In this document: positions 24,718 through 35,509 of the stretch, piece by piece
Layout: each line of letters starts with the position of its first letter
Position numbering within the stretch: position 1 is the first letter of the stretch
Source of the DNA: Epiperipatus broadwayi
Taxonomy: Eukaryota; Onychophora; Udeonychophora; Euonychophora; Peripatidae
Direction: 5' to 3'
Assembly (NCBI GenBank): GCA_028023455.1
Contig: JAQFVV010000501.1
Location: 394,795 to 458,794 of the forward strand
DNA: 64,000 nt
Notes under the pieces: generated by a model
The model's input: only the letters and a program-made list of their open reading frames with translations
What the model was told of the DNA's origin: nothing
Database searches by the model: none
Program-made: the position numbers and the translations under genes

Positions 24718-25099
24718 TGTCAACAGGTAGCTAAGTATGTAAGAAGGGTGAGTGAAGTAGATGGATGGCCAGAGAGATGAACATATAAATAGACAAAATA
24801 AATCTTTTGGGGATATTTAAAAAGTATTATCATTTTTTACCATTATCTTTACGCTTCAGGATTTCAAGGCTCTTTTTTCCATCATTCCATTCAACTTCTT
24901 TATCTCATCTATCTATCTCAGGCATTATGTTTTGGGATTCAGTTTAAAGACCCAACTGTCTTACCTATTGTCATTTTATTTAGCAATGCATTCAACCCAA
25001 TTTCATTCTGTTTACTTGAATAGTAAAATAAAATTAAAGATGATTGCTAAATTGCCTAACCATATTATTGCCAATACTGAATTATAAGCCCCCTTTCTT

Positions 25100-25198
25100 C
25101 TTAAACCTGTCTCAATCATCTTAATACTTTTTCTTAAACCTATCTCAATCCTCGTGACCCTTTTTCTTCAACCTGTCTCAATCCTCAGTCAACCAAAG
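25100..25198. repeat. Three-copy 33-bp tandem repeat
   Basis: CTTAAACCTGTCTCAATC, CTTAAACCTATCTCAATC and CTTCAACCTGTCTCAATC start at 25100, 25133 and 25166. Short, diverged minisatellite. Confidence 0.75.
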
Positions 25199-25920
25199 AA
25201 TTTTAATTATCTTAATCTTAATGATCTCTTAAATATTTTATCTAAAAGTTCCTCTTAAATCTTAATTGGTCTCCATAGAAAATCTCAATACTCTGGTCTG
25301 AATCCTCAGAAATGTTCTGGCGGTTTAAATGCACTACCGTTTAATAATCACTGTTTGCAGTAGATGGCAGCAGGGAACTCCTCTTGCTTTATCACATATT
25401 GTGTAAGCTAAAGAACCAAATAATTTATTTATTAAAACTGCTGGCTATGGAAAAACACATTCCTAAAATTAGGAAAAAAATTGAGGGGACTACTGGCTAG
25501 AATCAGATCAAATACAACTTTTCAGGTTGGTTTACATTTAAAATCCTATGGTGTTTTGATTTTCAAGCTTTTAGTTTGAATAGTAGAATGGAGCTAAAAG
25601 ATAGCTGCATTAATTCCAGCTTTGCATTGCATGCCTCATTAATAAAATCAAAATGCAGAAATTGATTTAATATTAGTCATTAGATTTTTTCTTTTAAATC
25701 CTATCTAATTAATTCATAATAAAGAGTTAATAAATAAATTAATTAAATGGAAGTTGTTGTTTTTTTTTACTTAAGATAGATTTATTACTTCAGTTATCTC
25801 TAAAAATATTAAGAAGAAAAGTTGCAAAACTCTTCTAAATTTAAGCTGTTTAATATTTTTAATAGAAAATTGAAAACAAAAAAAAATATTTTTTAATCGA
25901 CTCTTTTGCTTAAACTTATA

Positions 25921-25975
25921 AATAAGCGTCTGAAAAATACGAGGTCCCTACCTTCGTATTTTTCAGACGCTTATT
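25921..25975. repeat. Perfect 22-bp hairpin
   Basis: AATAAGCGTCTGAAAAATAC plus GA (25921-25942) is exactly complementary to 25954-25975, with an 11-base loop GGTCCCTACCT. The right arm is the left edge of the repeat described next. Confidence 0.9.
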
Positions 25976-26045
25976 TCTAAGGTTACAGCCTTAGTAAATT
26001 ATTACTTAATATAATAATGGGCGTTTAATAAAATTTATAATTAAA
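25954..26045 (+). repeat. Dispersed repeat family E, copy 1
   Basis: AAGGTTACAGCCTTAGTAAA, TTATTAC, GGGCGTTTAATAAAATTTAT, AATTA is matched at 30910-31005. Non-coding. Confidence 0.65.
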
Positions 26046-26586
26046 CTTATAGTAAATGATAAAAGTTCGGGGATACGAAGTTAAGTCTTTGGTAAGTTAA
26101 AAATAAAATAAAAGAAACAATTTCTCTCTGACTTAAAAAAAGATAGAGATAATATATGATTGTTAATAATATTATTTTTAATAAAATAAAAATGTCATTT
26201 GAAATATTAAAAAAAAAAAAATTCTTTATGTGGAAAATATCGGAACTATGATTTGTCAATGGTAGATACCAAAAAATACGATAGTTCGGAAAACGATATG
26301 TGTATATTTATATACGTGTATTTCTGTGTCTCTCAATCGGAATTAATGAAAGGAGATTTATGAACTATCGAAAAATGATGTATGTGCATCCGATGGATTG
26401 AGAATTGTGGTACTTTACTCTCGAGACTCACAGCTATAGAACAAGCAGATCACTCCAAATGCAATATGTGTATTTTTTCTGTTACTTGCGGAGTTTTCAT
26501 TTGTATAGAAAAATTAAGGAACATCAGTTGAGTAACGTTAAAACGAGGCAGAAACTGAATATACTAACATATTTTAATTGCAATAT

Positions 26587-26960
26587 ATGAATGTGAGGCA
26601 TGGACATTGAAGAAGCAGGAAAGAACAAAAACTGATAATTTTGAAGAGAAGTATTATAGTGCTTGGCAAATCTTGGTTAGGTAAGAAAACTAACGAATGA
26701 ATTTTGTAGAAAGTGTCTACAGAAAGACAATTATTTGAGATGGTAAAATAATGAAAATTACAATACTTTAGGCATGTGGCAAGGCAGGCTTATGTACATA
26801 AAAAAGAATATCATGTTTGATATGGTTAATGAATCGAGAGGAAGAAGATAACTAAGTTGGTTATGGATGGATAACATGGAATGAATAGGATTGACAATAT
26901 TGGAAGCATACTGGGAAAGCAGAGAAAAGATAGTCAGGAAACAGTTCACACACGCTGTTG
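26587..26960 (+). pseudogene. 3' end of a non-LTR retrotransposon
   Basis: Across two or three frame changes the plus strand reads YECEAWTLKKQERTKTDNFE, then KLQYFRHVARQ, then RGRR, LSWLWMDNME, IGLTILEAYWESREKIVRKQ. That is the post-reverse-transcriptase tail of many LINEs: YGxExWTL, FExxxYRxxL, LxYxGHVxR, RGRRxxxWxDNI, LxxAxxxRxxWR. Stops and frameshifts show it is dead, and the polymerase core upstream is absent. It is a different family from the copies at 0.8 and 13.7 kb (those have the IRKCAGVTW ending), closest in style to RTE/CR1-like elements. Confidence 0.7.
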
Positions 26961-26999
26961 TTCATTAACAGATTAGCAGATGATGGCACTTTTATTCAA

Positions 27000-28560
27000 A
27001 CACAGAAGTAAAATATTTAATGCACATTCAAGCCAACATTAACATAAATGTCATTGAACAAGATTATATGGATATGCATTTTACATAGTAATCTGTATTG
27101 TATGTTTTAGCTATTTTGCTGACAAAGCACAAAATAAAATTAAATTGTTGAGCAATTAAGATTTATAGTGTATTTTGATATGATGCAAAATTCTATCTCA
27201 TACAATTAAAATTACAAATATTGTAGCATGAGGTGAGCTCAAAATAAAAAAAAATTATATAAAAAATAACTATTATCAGTTTTATACGATACCAACTGAA
27301 AGATTTTGGATAGAAAATGGAGCACATAATTCTCTACTACTTGTTTCTTGAGGCACTGGAACAGTATTTCTAATAGTAGAGCTGATGAGGTCACTACAGT
27401 AGTTGGTTAGTTCATTTACTATACCTGTAGACTAGGTTTGAATTCATCTAAAATGTTAAGAGTTTATAATCAAACCAAATATTTCCCAGTGAAATTAGGA
27501 TTTTTCCATATAGGCAACTTATAAATAACTTAGTCAGCAGAGTGGAGAATATTGAAGCTTGTCCCTTTAAATATTTGCTATCTTAATATAAATTGAACAG
27601 TGATTGGATATATTTGTGGGAGATGGTGATCTGGACCAACTGATGAGTGTTGGTTCAGCATGAAATATGTATATAAGAGATCTTTTTTTTCACATGTGGT
27701 CATATGTTTCAGTTGTATAAGATGGATATATATATATGTTTCAGTTGTATAAGATGGATATATATATATATATTACAGTGAAGATTTTTTATGAATGGGT
27801 AAATATATTTCACATTTGGTTATATCCAAGTTTTCTTGCTGTAAATGTCAACATGGTGCTTATTTTTTGTCAGATCTTATCTCCGACTATTCAGTTAGTG
27901 GAAATCTTTGGAGCAATATCCATCATTAGTCCTCATTTTTCCTTTTTTTTAGGTAATGGTTACGATGAAGATTTTATCTAAAATTCTGTTCAGGTATAAA
28001 AGGACAGATAGAAAGACCATTAAAAATACATCATACTGCATCAAAAAACTGCAGTGATATTCTAGGTTTGGGAAAATTTCATAAGCTTAATTAATCAAGA
28101 TAGTATTTAGATTCAAATACAATTATATATACTCCTGCCTTTGTTTCTTATCCACATCTAATTTTTATCTGTTAAAATGCCTCATCCATATGCCTGACAG
28201 ATTTTGTTAATTTTATTAATGATATAGTTTTCAGCTTTTAGAATCTCTACAACTGGTAAGCCAATATAAATATGGATGAGCATGAAATATATGGTTTTAT
28301 ATACTCACATATTTCAATAGTACTAACTAAATTGTTATTAGTACTGAAAAAAATAAAAATTACCTTCCACTACTTATGGAATCAAAGGTTAAATTTTAAT
28401 CCTGTACTAAATAAACAGGTGCTGTAGATATATTGTTTACCTTTCTTCTATATTATATATATTACATTGATACTGAAATGCTAAAATAATAAGAAAGTAT
28501 AATCAATAATTACCAAATGCCATTATTTCAACATAGTATATTGTTTGTCTAGTTTCATCA
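27000..28560. other. AT-rich region with one local duplication
   Basis: No gene seen. A 32-bp period duplication (ATATGTTTCAGTTGTATAAG with GATGGATATATA after it) occurs at about 27702-27765. A tRNA-like fragment inside is listed separately. Confidence 0.5.
27398..27448 (+). repeat. tRNA-like fragment (SINE remnant)
   Basis: TAGTTGGTTAGTTCATTTAC resembles an A box, and GGTTTGAATTC a B box at tRNA spacing. Arms are degraded; most likely a SINE head or tRNA pseudogene. Confidence 0.35.
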
Positions 28561-29149
28561 ACTCAATTTTAGGTGGAGATCTTGAGTGAGGTTGGCCTGA
28601 TTTCTATGCTGTTAAATATTTGCAATATGATAGTGCTAAGATGAAGGATGTACTGATAAAGATGAAAGAACATTAATTTACATACGATGTAATTTTGAAC
28701 TACGCTGTATTTAACTACACAACTCCAATAAAGCAAAATGTAATCAAACAAACAACCAAAATGTAAATAAATGAACAAAAAAAAAATATTAAAATTTGTA
28801 AATTTTACAATATTCAGCCATTTTACTTTCTGTGAGCACCATACACAATTATGTCTTGAAAAAAAAAAAAAGGAAATTTTCTAAATAAATTTTACAATAT
28901 GCCCGTTGCTGTTTTCCTTCTATGAAGCACTGTACATCATTATATTTTATTCTTCCTCCATTATCCTTTCTGAATTCAATGTGCAGTATTTTGCATAATG
29001 AAATATTTTTATCATCCAGTATTGGAAGACTAATCTCCACAACTTTTAATATGAATAATTATGTGTGTATTGTAAGAATAAAAGAGCAATTACTTTCACC
29101 TTACTTCAGAATCATATGCTGTAAGCATAATCATTCATTAAACATTAAG

Positions 29150-29200
29150 ACTAGGATTCAAACCTGGATCTAATGAACTTATGCATTCAACAGCCATTTT
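29150..29200 (-). repeat. tRNA-like fragment (SINE remnant)
   Basis: Minus strand: TGGCTGTTGAATGCATAAG followed by GATCCAGGTTTGAATCC, the latter a good B box. Not a complete cloverleaf. Confidence 0.35.
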
Positions 29201-29612
29201 TTATTCCTTTATACTATTTAACATAATAAGTCATTTGCATAGCTATCTAACATCAAGCCAAAACAACTGTGGACCTTCTATTCCTTGGTTAAGAAGTTTG
29301 ATACCAAGAACATCACATGACCTTCCCTATTCTTACTAAGATGTTTTCAATAGTTGTTATTTTCCTACTACTCTAGAGTAAGCATATAGTTCATATTTCT
29401 AAAAAATCATTTTAATAAACTTGCTAATAACACTCTGTCATGCAATTCTGCCAACTAGACAAAAGTGTGTTTTTTTTTCTTCTGGTTAGCAAATTAATAT
29501 GAGGTTTTCTTATCTTGAAGAATAATATACTTATGAAGATTAATACATCAAAAATATTATATTCTCAGATAACATATTCAATAGCCAGTATTTATTTACA
29601 AGCTTGTCAAAA

Positions 29613-29614
<2 letters not shown>

Positions 29615-29692
<78 letters not shown>
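29615..29692. repeat. Paired (TA)n tracts
   Basis: Two TA runs separated by a short TTTATATTATCTTTTA spacer. Confidence 0.95.
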
Positions 29693-29697
<5 letters not shown>

Positions 29698-29985
29698 AAG
29701 AATGTGCTAATAGCTTGAAACAAGCTTTTTTTAACAATAAATGCTACAAGAGAAGGCATTCAAATCAGCTTTATCTAGAATTATCCCCATTCCCAGACTG
29801 GTTTTGAGCTATGGCTCTCTTCAGTGAGGAGCTATGACAACAGATTCAAAAAAAACAACTCAATCTAATAGTTAACCCTTAATAAGATCTGAAATTTTAA
29901 GACATCTACATGTCTGTAAATTCAGCTCAGCTGAAAAAATCATATGGGCCTGAACTTAATTCAGATACACCATGTATTAATAGTC

Positions 29986-30017
<32 letters not shown>

Positions 30018-30199
30018 CTACTAACAATAATAAACAACCACTCATAAAAGTGTATGGCCATTATAACCTTCAAAAAAAAGAAAGGAAAGAGAAAAAATTA
30101 CCCTCTTTTAATGATTATATGTCCAATCTATCAATCATATATAGAACTTTCTGGTCCATTTTTTTTTTTGTTTACTTGATATTTTGTAATGTTTTTGTT

Positions 30200-30655
30200 T
30201 AATTTCTGTAGCAGGAAACTTTTTTTCTCAAAACATTTCAACACAATGTCTGATTGTAGTTCCCCAATGTGTTCTATTCTCTGTCATATTTTTCCAATGG
30301 AACAATTGACATTGCACTTTTTTAGAATGTCTTTGTGACAATTTTTATAACCTAGACATGATTTACCACTTCTGTAAAAACTTTACTTAAGTGCATCTTA
30401 AAATACATTTAGGACTTCTTATAATGTTCATTCGTTTTACATGTCCAATCCAACAAAGGTCTGGTTTTATAATAGAGAACTCAGTAGTATCATAGCTAGA
30501 AAGCTGAAGAACATCTTGCCATTTCATTTTTAAAATTTTAGGGAGTGTCCTTAAATTAAACTTTTCTGATGCCTTTATACTGTGCCGATAGAGTGTCTAA
30601 GCTTCACTTTCATACAATGAATACAGCCAACTTAGTTGAATGTGATGAAATACTC
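30200..30655 (-). pseudogene. 3' end of a Jockey/I-like LINE
   Basis: One minus-strand frame with only a few stops reads YSLYESEA-stop-TLYRHSIK, ASEKFNLRTLPKILKMKWQD, then DLCWIGHVKRMNIIRSPKC, then KLSQRHSKKVQCQLFHWKN and ENRTHWGTTI. This is the C-terminal region seen after the reverse transcriptase in I/Jockey-like LINEs (YGSExWTxYxxxxxxLxxFHxxxLRxILxIxWQD, LxWxGHVxRM, PKxxL). The polymerase core is not present. That one frame stays open over about 450 bp shows it is less decayed than the LINE fragments at 13.7 and 26.8 kb. Confidence 0.78.
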
Positions 30656-30909
30656 AATCTTTTAACTATATTTAAAATAGTGAGTATGATTAAATGTGAA
30701 TTTCCTGGAGGTTTAAATGCTTAGGCTATAGGATACTCTGATCCAACAATAACACTTGATTTTAGACAATAATTTTGAAACTCTCTTAATATGATTATTT
30801 ACTTAAAATCAGAGACAAGTAGTAACTTATAAACCAAAATAAGTGATTTCACAGGATTCCCCTCTTTTCTTCCAAAATGTAAGCTTGTGGTTAAGACCTA
30901 CAGAGGTCC

Positions 30910-31005
30910 CTTCTATCGCATTTTATGCGCACATTCCTCAGGTTACAGCCTTAGTAAATATTACGTAGTCAATGTGCGTTTAAATAAATTTATAATTACA
31001 ATGGA
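30910..31005 (+). repeat. Dispersed repeat family E, copy 2
   Basis: Contains CAGGTTACAGCCTTAGTAAA, TATTACGTAG and GTGCGTTTAAATAAATTTAT, aligning with 25954-26045. A third, poorer match (GGTTATAGCCTTAATATATA) lies near 19799. Confidence 0.65.
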
Positions 31006-32617
31006 TAACATTGTAAATAAAATATAATATGTTTCTCTGAAAATAAGACCTAACCAGAAAATAAGCCCATCATGATTTTTAGGATGTCTGTAATATAAGC
31101 CCTAGTTCAAAAGAGAAAGATAATACTGTACATATGTTATTTCTCTGCTCACAAATGCATTTCAGTAAAATCAAAGCAGTGTCACTTTGGCAATGTAAAA
31201 AAGCTCTCTGATCATCCCATTGTAAGCCTTCTAAATAACCAAACAGAATGCAGACCCAACACACATGTGACCCTCTAGTGATGGTAAAATATTTGCTATA
31301 TTGTCAAATGCTTTATTATTTTTTTCATTTTAAAATGAAAGTTAACCAGAAGGCTTTACGTTTTGTAATTACTAACTTTATTATTATACATGTCATGTGT
31401 TATGAAGACGTGCTTACAATTATACCTTTGTGTGAAATAAAGAAACGATTTCAGAATTTTATTTCCTTCAATTTTTTGCTGCTTATCTCATAACTCTTCA
31501 ATTACCATTTTGAATAAATGTAAATTCTTATACATAAATAAATGTAGACTTGTGCATGAAAAAAAATAAAACATCTCCCGAAAATAAGTCCTAGGATGTG
31601 TTTTGGAGCAAACATTAATATAAGACAGTGTCTTATTTTTGGAAAAACCTGTATGTATAGAATGTGTAAATTCATTGAAAGCAGTCAACACTTAAACAAT
31701 ATTAATAGCAATCTCAATCTGTTGTCAAGGCAACCTTCTTTTCACAATAAAGGTGGAAATCCATCTTTATTTAATGGCCTAATATGTTTATATAGACTCT
31801 AAAGATAGACACGAGAATGGAATAATTGATACAAAGAAGTTTAAATAAACCTTGTTAACCATGTATAAATGTAAAAAGCAGACTAACAATAGTCAATTAT
31901 AACTTTCAAACTGCACTCCAACAATCTATTACTTAAATAATAAAACTAATAATTATCAAGGCTAGATAGGTTTATAAATGTATGTGTGTACAGAAATATT
32001 CAAAATTGGCATAGCTTTAGAAAGTAAAGTGTTAACTGATAATACGCTAATTTATACGCATATAATCTACGCGCATTTAAGAATTTTCTAGCAGCTGTTG
32101 CGCATTTGTAAATGTTTAAAAAATATATAATAGTAAGTACGAATTTGCAATACTTATTTATAATATGTGCTTTTCAGTTCTAAATAAAGTAAGATGTTAC
32201 CCATATTAATCTCATACTTAACGTTTCCTCCGAATTAAAACTGATCAAATAATAATAATAATTAAATGTCACAAATGCTAAAACAAAATTTTTATTCCAG
32301 GTGACGCTCTGCAGAAGTCATGCTGTATTGTAAATCAATTTACTAACACTAAACTGATTACGTTTACTTTACTTAAAGCCAAAAGTAATGCATTATATAA
32401 TCAAATTAGGAAAATCAATATTCAAAACGCGATTCTATTTCTATCTGAAACTAAGCAGGCACAGCTAAAATATACAAAGTTTTACGTTTACTTTACTTTT
32501 TGTTTATAAACTTTTATTTTAATCAGTTTTTTTTTTAAAAAAAAAAAATTAAAATAAAAACAAGGACAGAAAGGGGAATCTAACTTAGTAATATGAGTAT
32601 AATATCTTCATATAATA

Positions 32618-32672
32618 ATGGTTAGTGGATATATCTGACATACCCATAACCTGGGGTTCGAATCCAAGCCAG
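32618..32672 (+). repeat. tRNA-Met-like fragment
   Basis: ATGGTTAGTGGATA, a CAT-containing anticodon-like stretch, and a perfect B box GGTTCGAATCC. The acceptor and anticodon stems do not close, so this is a tRNA pseudogene or SINE head. Confidence 0.4.
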
Positions 32673-32874
32673 AAAACAGGATTTATTTTTCAAATAACTG
32701 GCACATCGCAGTAACTTGTATATCAATATTTAGATTTCTACTAAAGTTTATAGGTTAATCTGGTTGATCAGACTAGCGTCAATGTACTTATTGGGGAAAA
32801 AATCAATAATACAGTGTTCATTATTAATGGAGAGGGGTCGTAATCCAGTCGGTATTATCACATTACTCCTGCTT

Positions 32875-33055
32875 ACATCATGCTCAGCAGAGAATTATTT
32901 TTCTCTTACTACATACTTGCCATCTAGTGTAAGCTTTAATAATCAATAGATGTCAAATGGTAATTCTTATTAAATCCCTATTCAATGCTCTCCAGCACAA
33001 TATTCTCAGACTAGTTTCTAGCCTATATCTCAAAAGTGACTACTGTTATATCGTA
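32875..33055 (-). repeat. Dispersed repeat family D, copy 2 (reversed)
   Basis: GCCATCTAGTGTAAGCTTTA, ATAATCAATAGATG, CTCCAGCACAATATTCTCAG is the reverse complement of the copy at 33200-33410. Together they form a roughly 180-bp-arm inverted pair about 145 bases apart. Confidence 0.65.
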
Positions 33056-33199
33056 TTGTATAATACTAAACTGATTTCAAGTTTATATAACTATATAAGT
33101 TTGGACTGAAAACATTAATATGTTTGTTTGTTTTTTTTTAGTTAGGAGCTTGATAATCAAACAAAACAATAAAAGATGATTGCTATGGCAAAAGTGTCT

Positions 33200-33410
33200 T
33201 AGAAACAAAAGATTCAGGTGCACCGCTCATAGGTCTAAAAATTGTCAATGATGAAAACTGTAAGCTTGAAATTAATCTGGAGATATTGGATAGGACAGCA
33301 CTGAAAAGAGTTTTAGAAAGCACTACCATCTATTAATTACTAAAGCTTACACTAGGTGGCATAACTGTGGCGAGAGAGAAATAATTCATTGCTGATTCCC
33401 TGGTTTAACT
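33200..33410 (+). repeat. Dispersed repeat family D, copy 3
   Basis: Same orientation as the copy at 13.97 kb: GATGAAAACTGTAAGCTTGA, CTGGAGATATTGGATAGGAC, CTACCATCTATTAATTACTA, AAGCTTACACTAGGTGGC. The family shares the CATCTAGTG/CACTAGGTGG core with the 20.0- and 21.1-kb elements. Confidence 0.65.
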
Positions 33411-33894
33411 TTATCATTTGGGATAGAAAGATCTCTTAAGTTCTTCGGCTCATTAGTAAGCATATTGGACTTATCAGCAAGCACTTTCAAATTAATATGT
33501 ACAAAAAATGTATTTAAAAAAAAACAACTACAGGCAATTTTCATGATGCCTCTTCATCTTTTTGAACTGCTGGTTATTTATGTATGGACTTTAAAAGAAT
33601 TGTCACTGTTCATCAATTTATGAAAGGAAAAATAACTATTACATCAAATCAGAAGTCAAAAAGAACAAATTCTGAAGCTTGTTAACTTATACAAGGAAGA
33701 CTAATTAGAAAGGTGAATCTAAAATGAAATACTTGTAATAATATACAGACTGTCTTTCATTAAATCATCAACATACTGATGATGATTATCAACTGCAATT
33801 GAAACACACCATTATTTTATTAAATATATGAAATAGAAACTTTTCTTAGACAAACATAATTTGACTTTGAAGTGATTGGATGCTATAATAAATA

Positions 33895-34361
33895 AGTTTA
33901 GAATTTATGTCTTTTAGATTAAGCTTAGCACTTTTGAAATCTATTTATGGTCTCATATTCATAGTACTGGCTGTTGATTAGGAGGATGGATATAAATATA
34001 AGTTTATTTAAATTTATTCAAATATATGTGATGAATTAGATATCCCACTTTTTTGAAAAGGGGAAGCAGGATTCATTTTTGTTTATGGAGTTGGAATTGT
34101 TAGATATATGCTATGCTGCCTTGATTTTGTGCTTGGCATCATTTCTCTCAATGTACGAGATGTTGGCTACTGTGCCCATTGTATTTTGGTGATCGAGGAA
34201 TATGGATTTATATTCTGGATTATCCCTGGCCCTTTTGTAAAGATATTGGTATCATGACAGCCTTGTAGTGAGATTGGTATGTGATTAATCGTAGTAGATT
34301 GTATTGCATCCAATAGGTTTTCAAAGCATTAAGCTTAATCTAAACACATAAATTCTAAGTT
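33895..34361. mobile_element. MITE-like element with about 47-bp inverted ends
   Basis: The left end 33895-33941 (AGTTTAGAATTTATG, TTTAGATTAAGCTTAGC) is the reverse complement, with a few differences, of 34314-34361 (GCATTAAGCTTAATCTAAAC, ACATAAATTCTAAG). The approximately 370-base interior has no ORF I recognise, although one plus-strand frame (ILCLASFLSMYEMLATVPIV) is open for about 25 codons. Confidence 0.55.
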
Positions 34362-35198
34362 TTCTTAATACAACATCCAAGCACTTGAAAGTCAAAAATT
34401 ATTAATGATTATTTTTACTTAGGAAATCAAGTGATACTTGAGCACCATAAATTATACATTAAGATTCAAGTTCAATCCAAAAATCGGTACTCATCTTTTA
34501 GCTAAAGGCACAGGTCTATGTCACACTTTTCACACCAAAACACATTAAAATGCTGTTTCCGTGGCCGACACCTTCAAACCCGCATTTTCAATAATACAAC
34601 TTTTTTGTTGTGCTACAAAATGCAGGTCGCTATGTCGCATCACAGTACAGCATGTATGTTGCATGGAAGCAAATACATTTTCCGAATTCACACAATTTAT
34701 AAAGTATTACGGCTTGATGAGAGAGTTTGTATTTGAATTGTATTGAAATGTTGTTTGCATTGGATTTTTTTTTTTTTTTAAACTATTGAAATGTTCAGAT
34801 TTTTTAAAACAATAATTATAAGACTTTTTACAATGTACTATATTGAACTTTTATTTGGGAAAATGTTAAATATCTTTTTTTTTATTGAGTTGCAATTAGG
34901 TAATGTGTCAAGTAACGTACTGTTATTAACATTCCATGAGACAAAGAACATTCTACCATCTGTATATTTTTGAAGTAAAAAAGAGTGGTACGAAAAAAAT
35001 ATCCAGTAAGAAAAGTTCAAATATACAGGTTTTTTTGTAAATTTAATAAAAAGCAAATATTATAAACATGTTTAATAAGTAAAGAAGACATTTGTATGTG
35101 TTTTGTTGTTGTTGAAAAAAGTTTGAGTTTCTTTCTTCTGTCCGAGTACAGATACGATTTTGAATTTTTTTATTTTAGCATTACAAACAAACAGAACA

Positions 35199-35370
35199 CT
35201 AACTCTAAAACTAACCCTAAAACTAACCCTAAACCTAATCCTAAACTAACCCTAAAACTAACCCTAAACTAACCCTAAAACTAACCCTAAAACTAACCCC
35301 AAACCTAATCCTAAACTAACCCTAAAACTAACCCTAAACTAACTCCAAAACTAACCCTAAATCTAACCGT
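35199..35370 (+). repeat. Telomere-like tandem array with 70-bp higher-order unit
   Basis: Variants of CTAACCCTAAAA and CTAACCCTAAA repeat about 14 times. The mixed order (including CCTAATCCTAAACTAACCC) recurs with an exact 70-bp shift: AAACCTAATC at 35231 and 35301. The units are not a pure telomere repeat, so this is interstitial. Confidence 0.85.
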
Positions 35371-35426
35371 AACAACTTTTACTTTTATTACGATTATTAT
35401 TTTTTAGTTAAACAACAATAAAAAAA

Positions 35427-35505
35427 GTCGTAACACAAATAAAAAATATCCGATAGAAAATTGATAAAAAAGAAGCCGTAACACAATTTAAAAAGTATAC
35501 GATAT
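35427..35505 (+). repeat. 48-bp tandem duplication
   Basis: GTCGTAACACAAATAAAAAA at 35427 and GCCGTAACACAATTTAAAAA at 35475, each followed by TATMCGATA. It lies just downstream of the telomere-like array. Confidence 0.6.
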
Positions 35506-35509
35506 AAAA

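Noticed and set aside
35199-35370. True chromosome end
   Set aside because: Units are mixed and short, with unique sequence on both sides.
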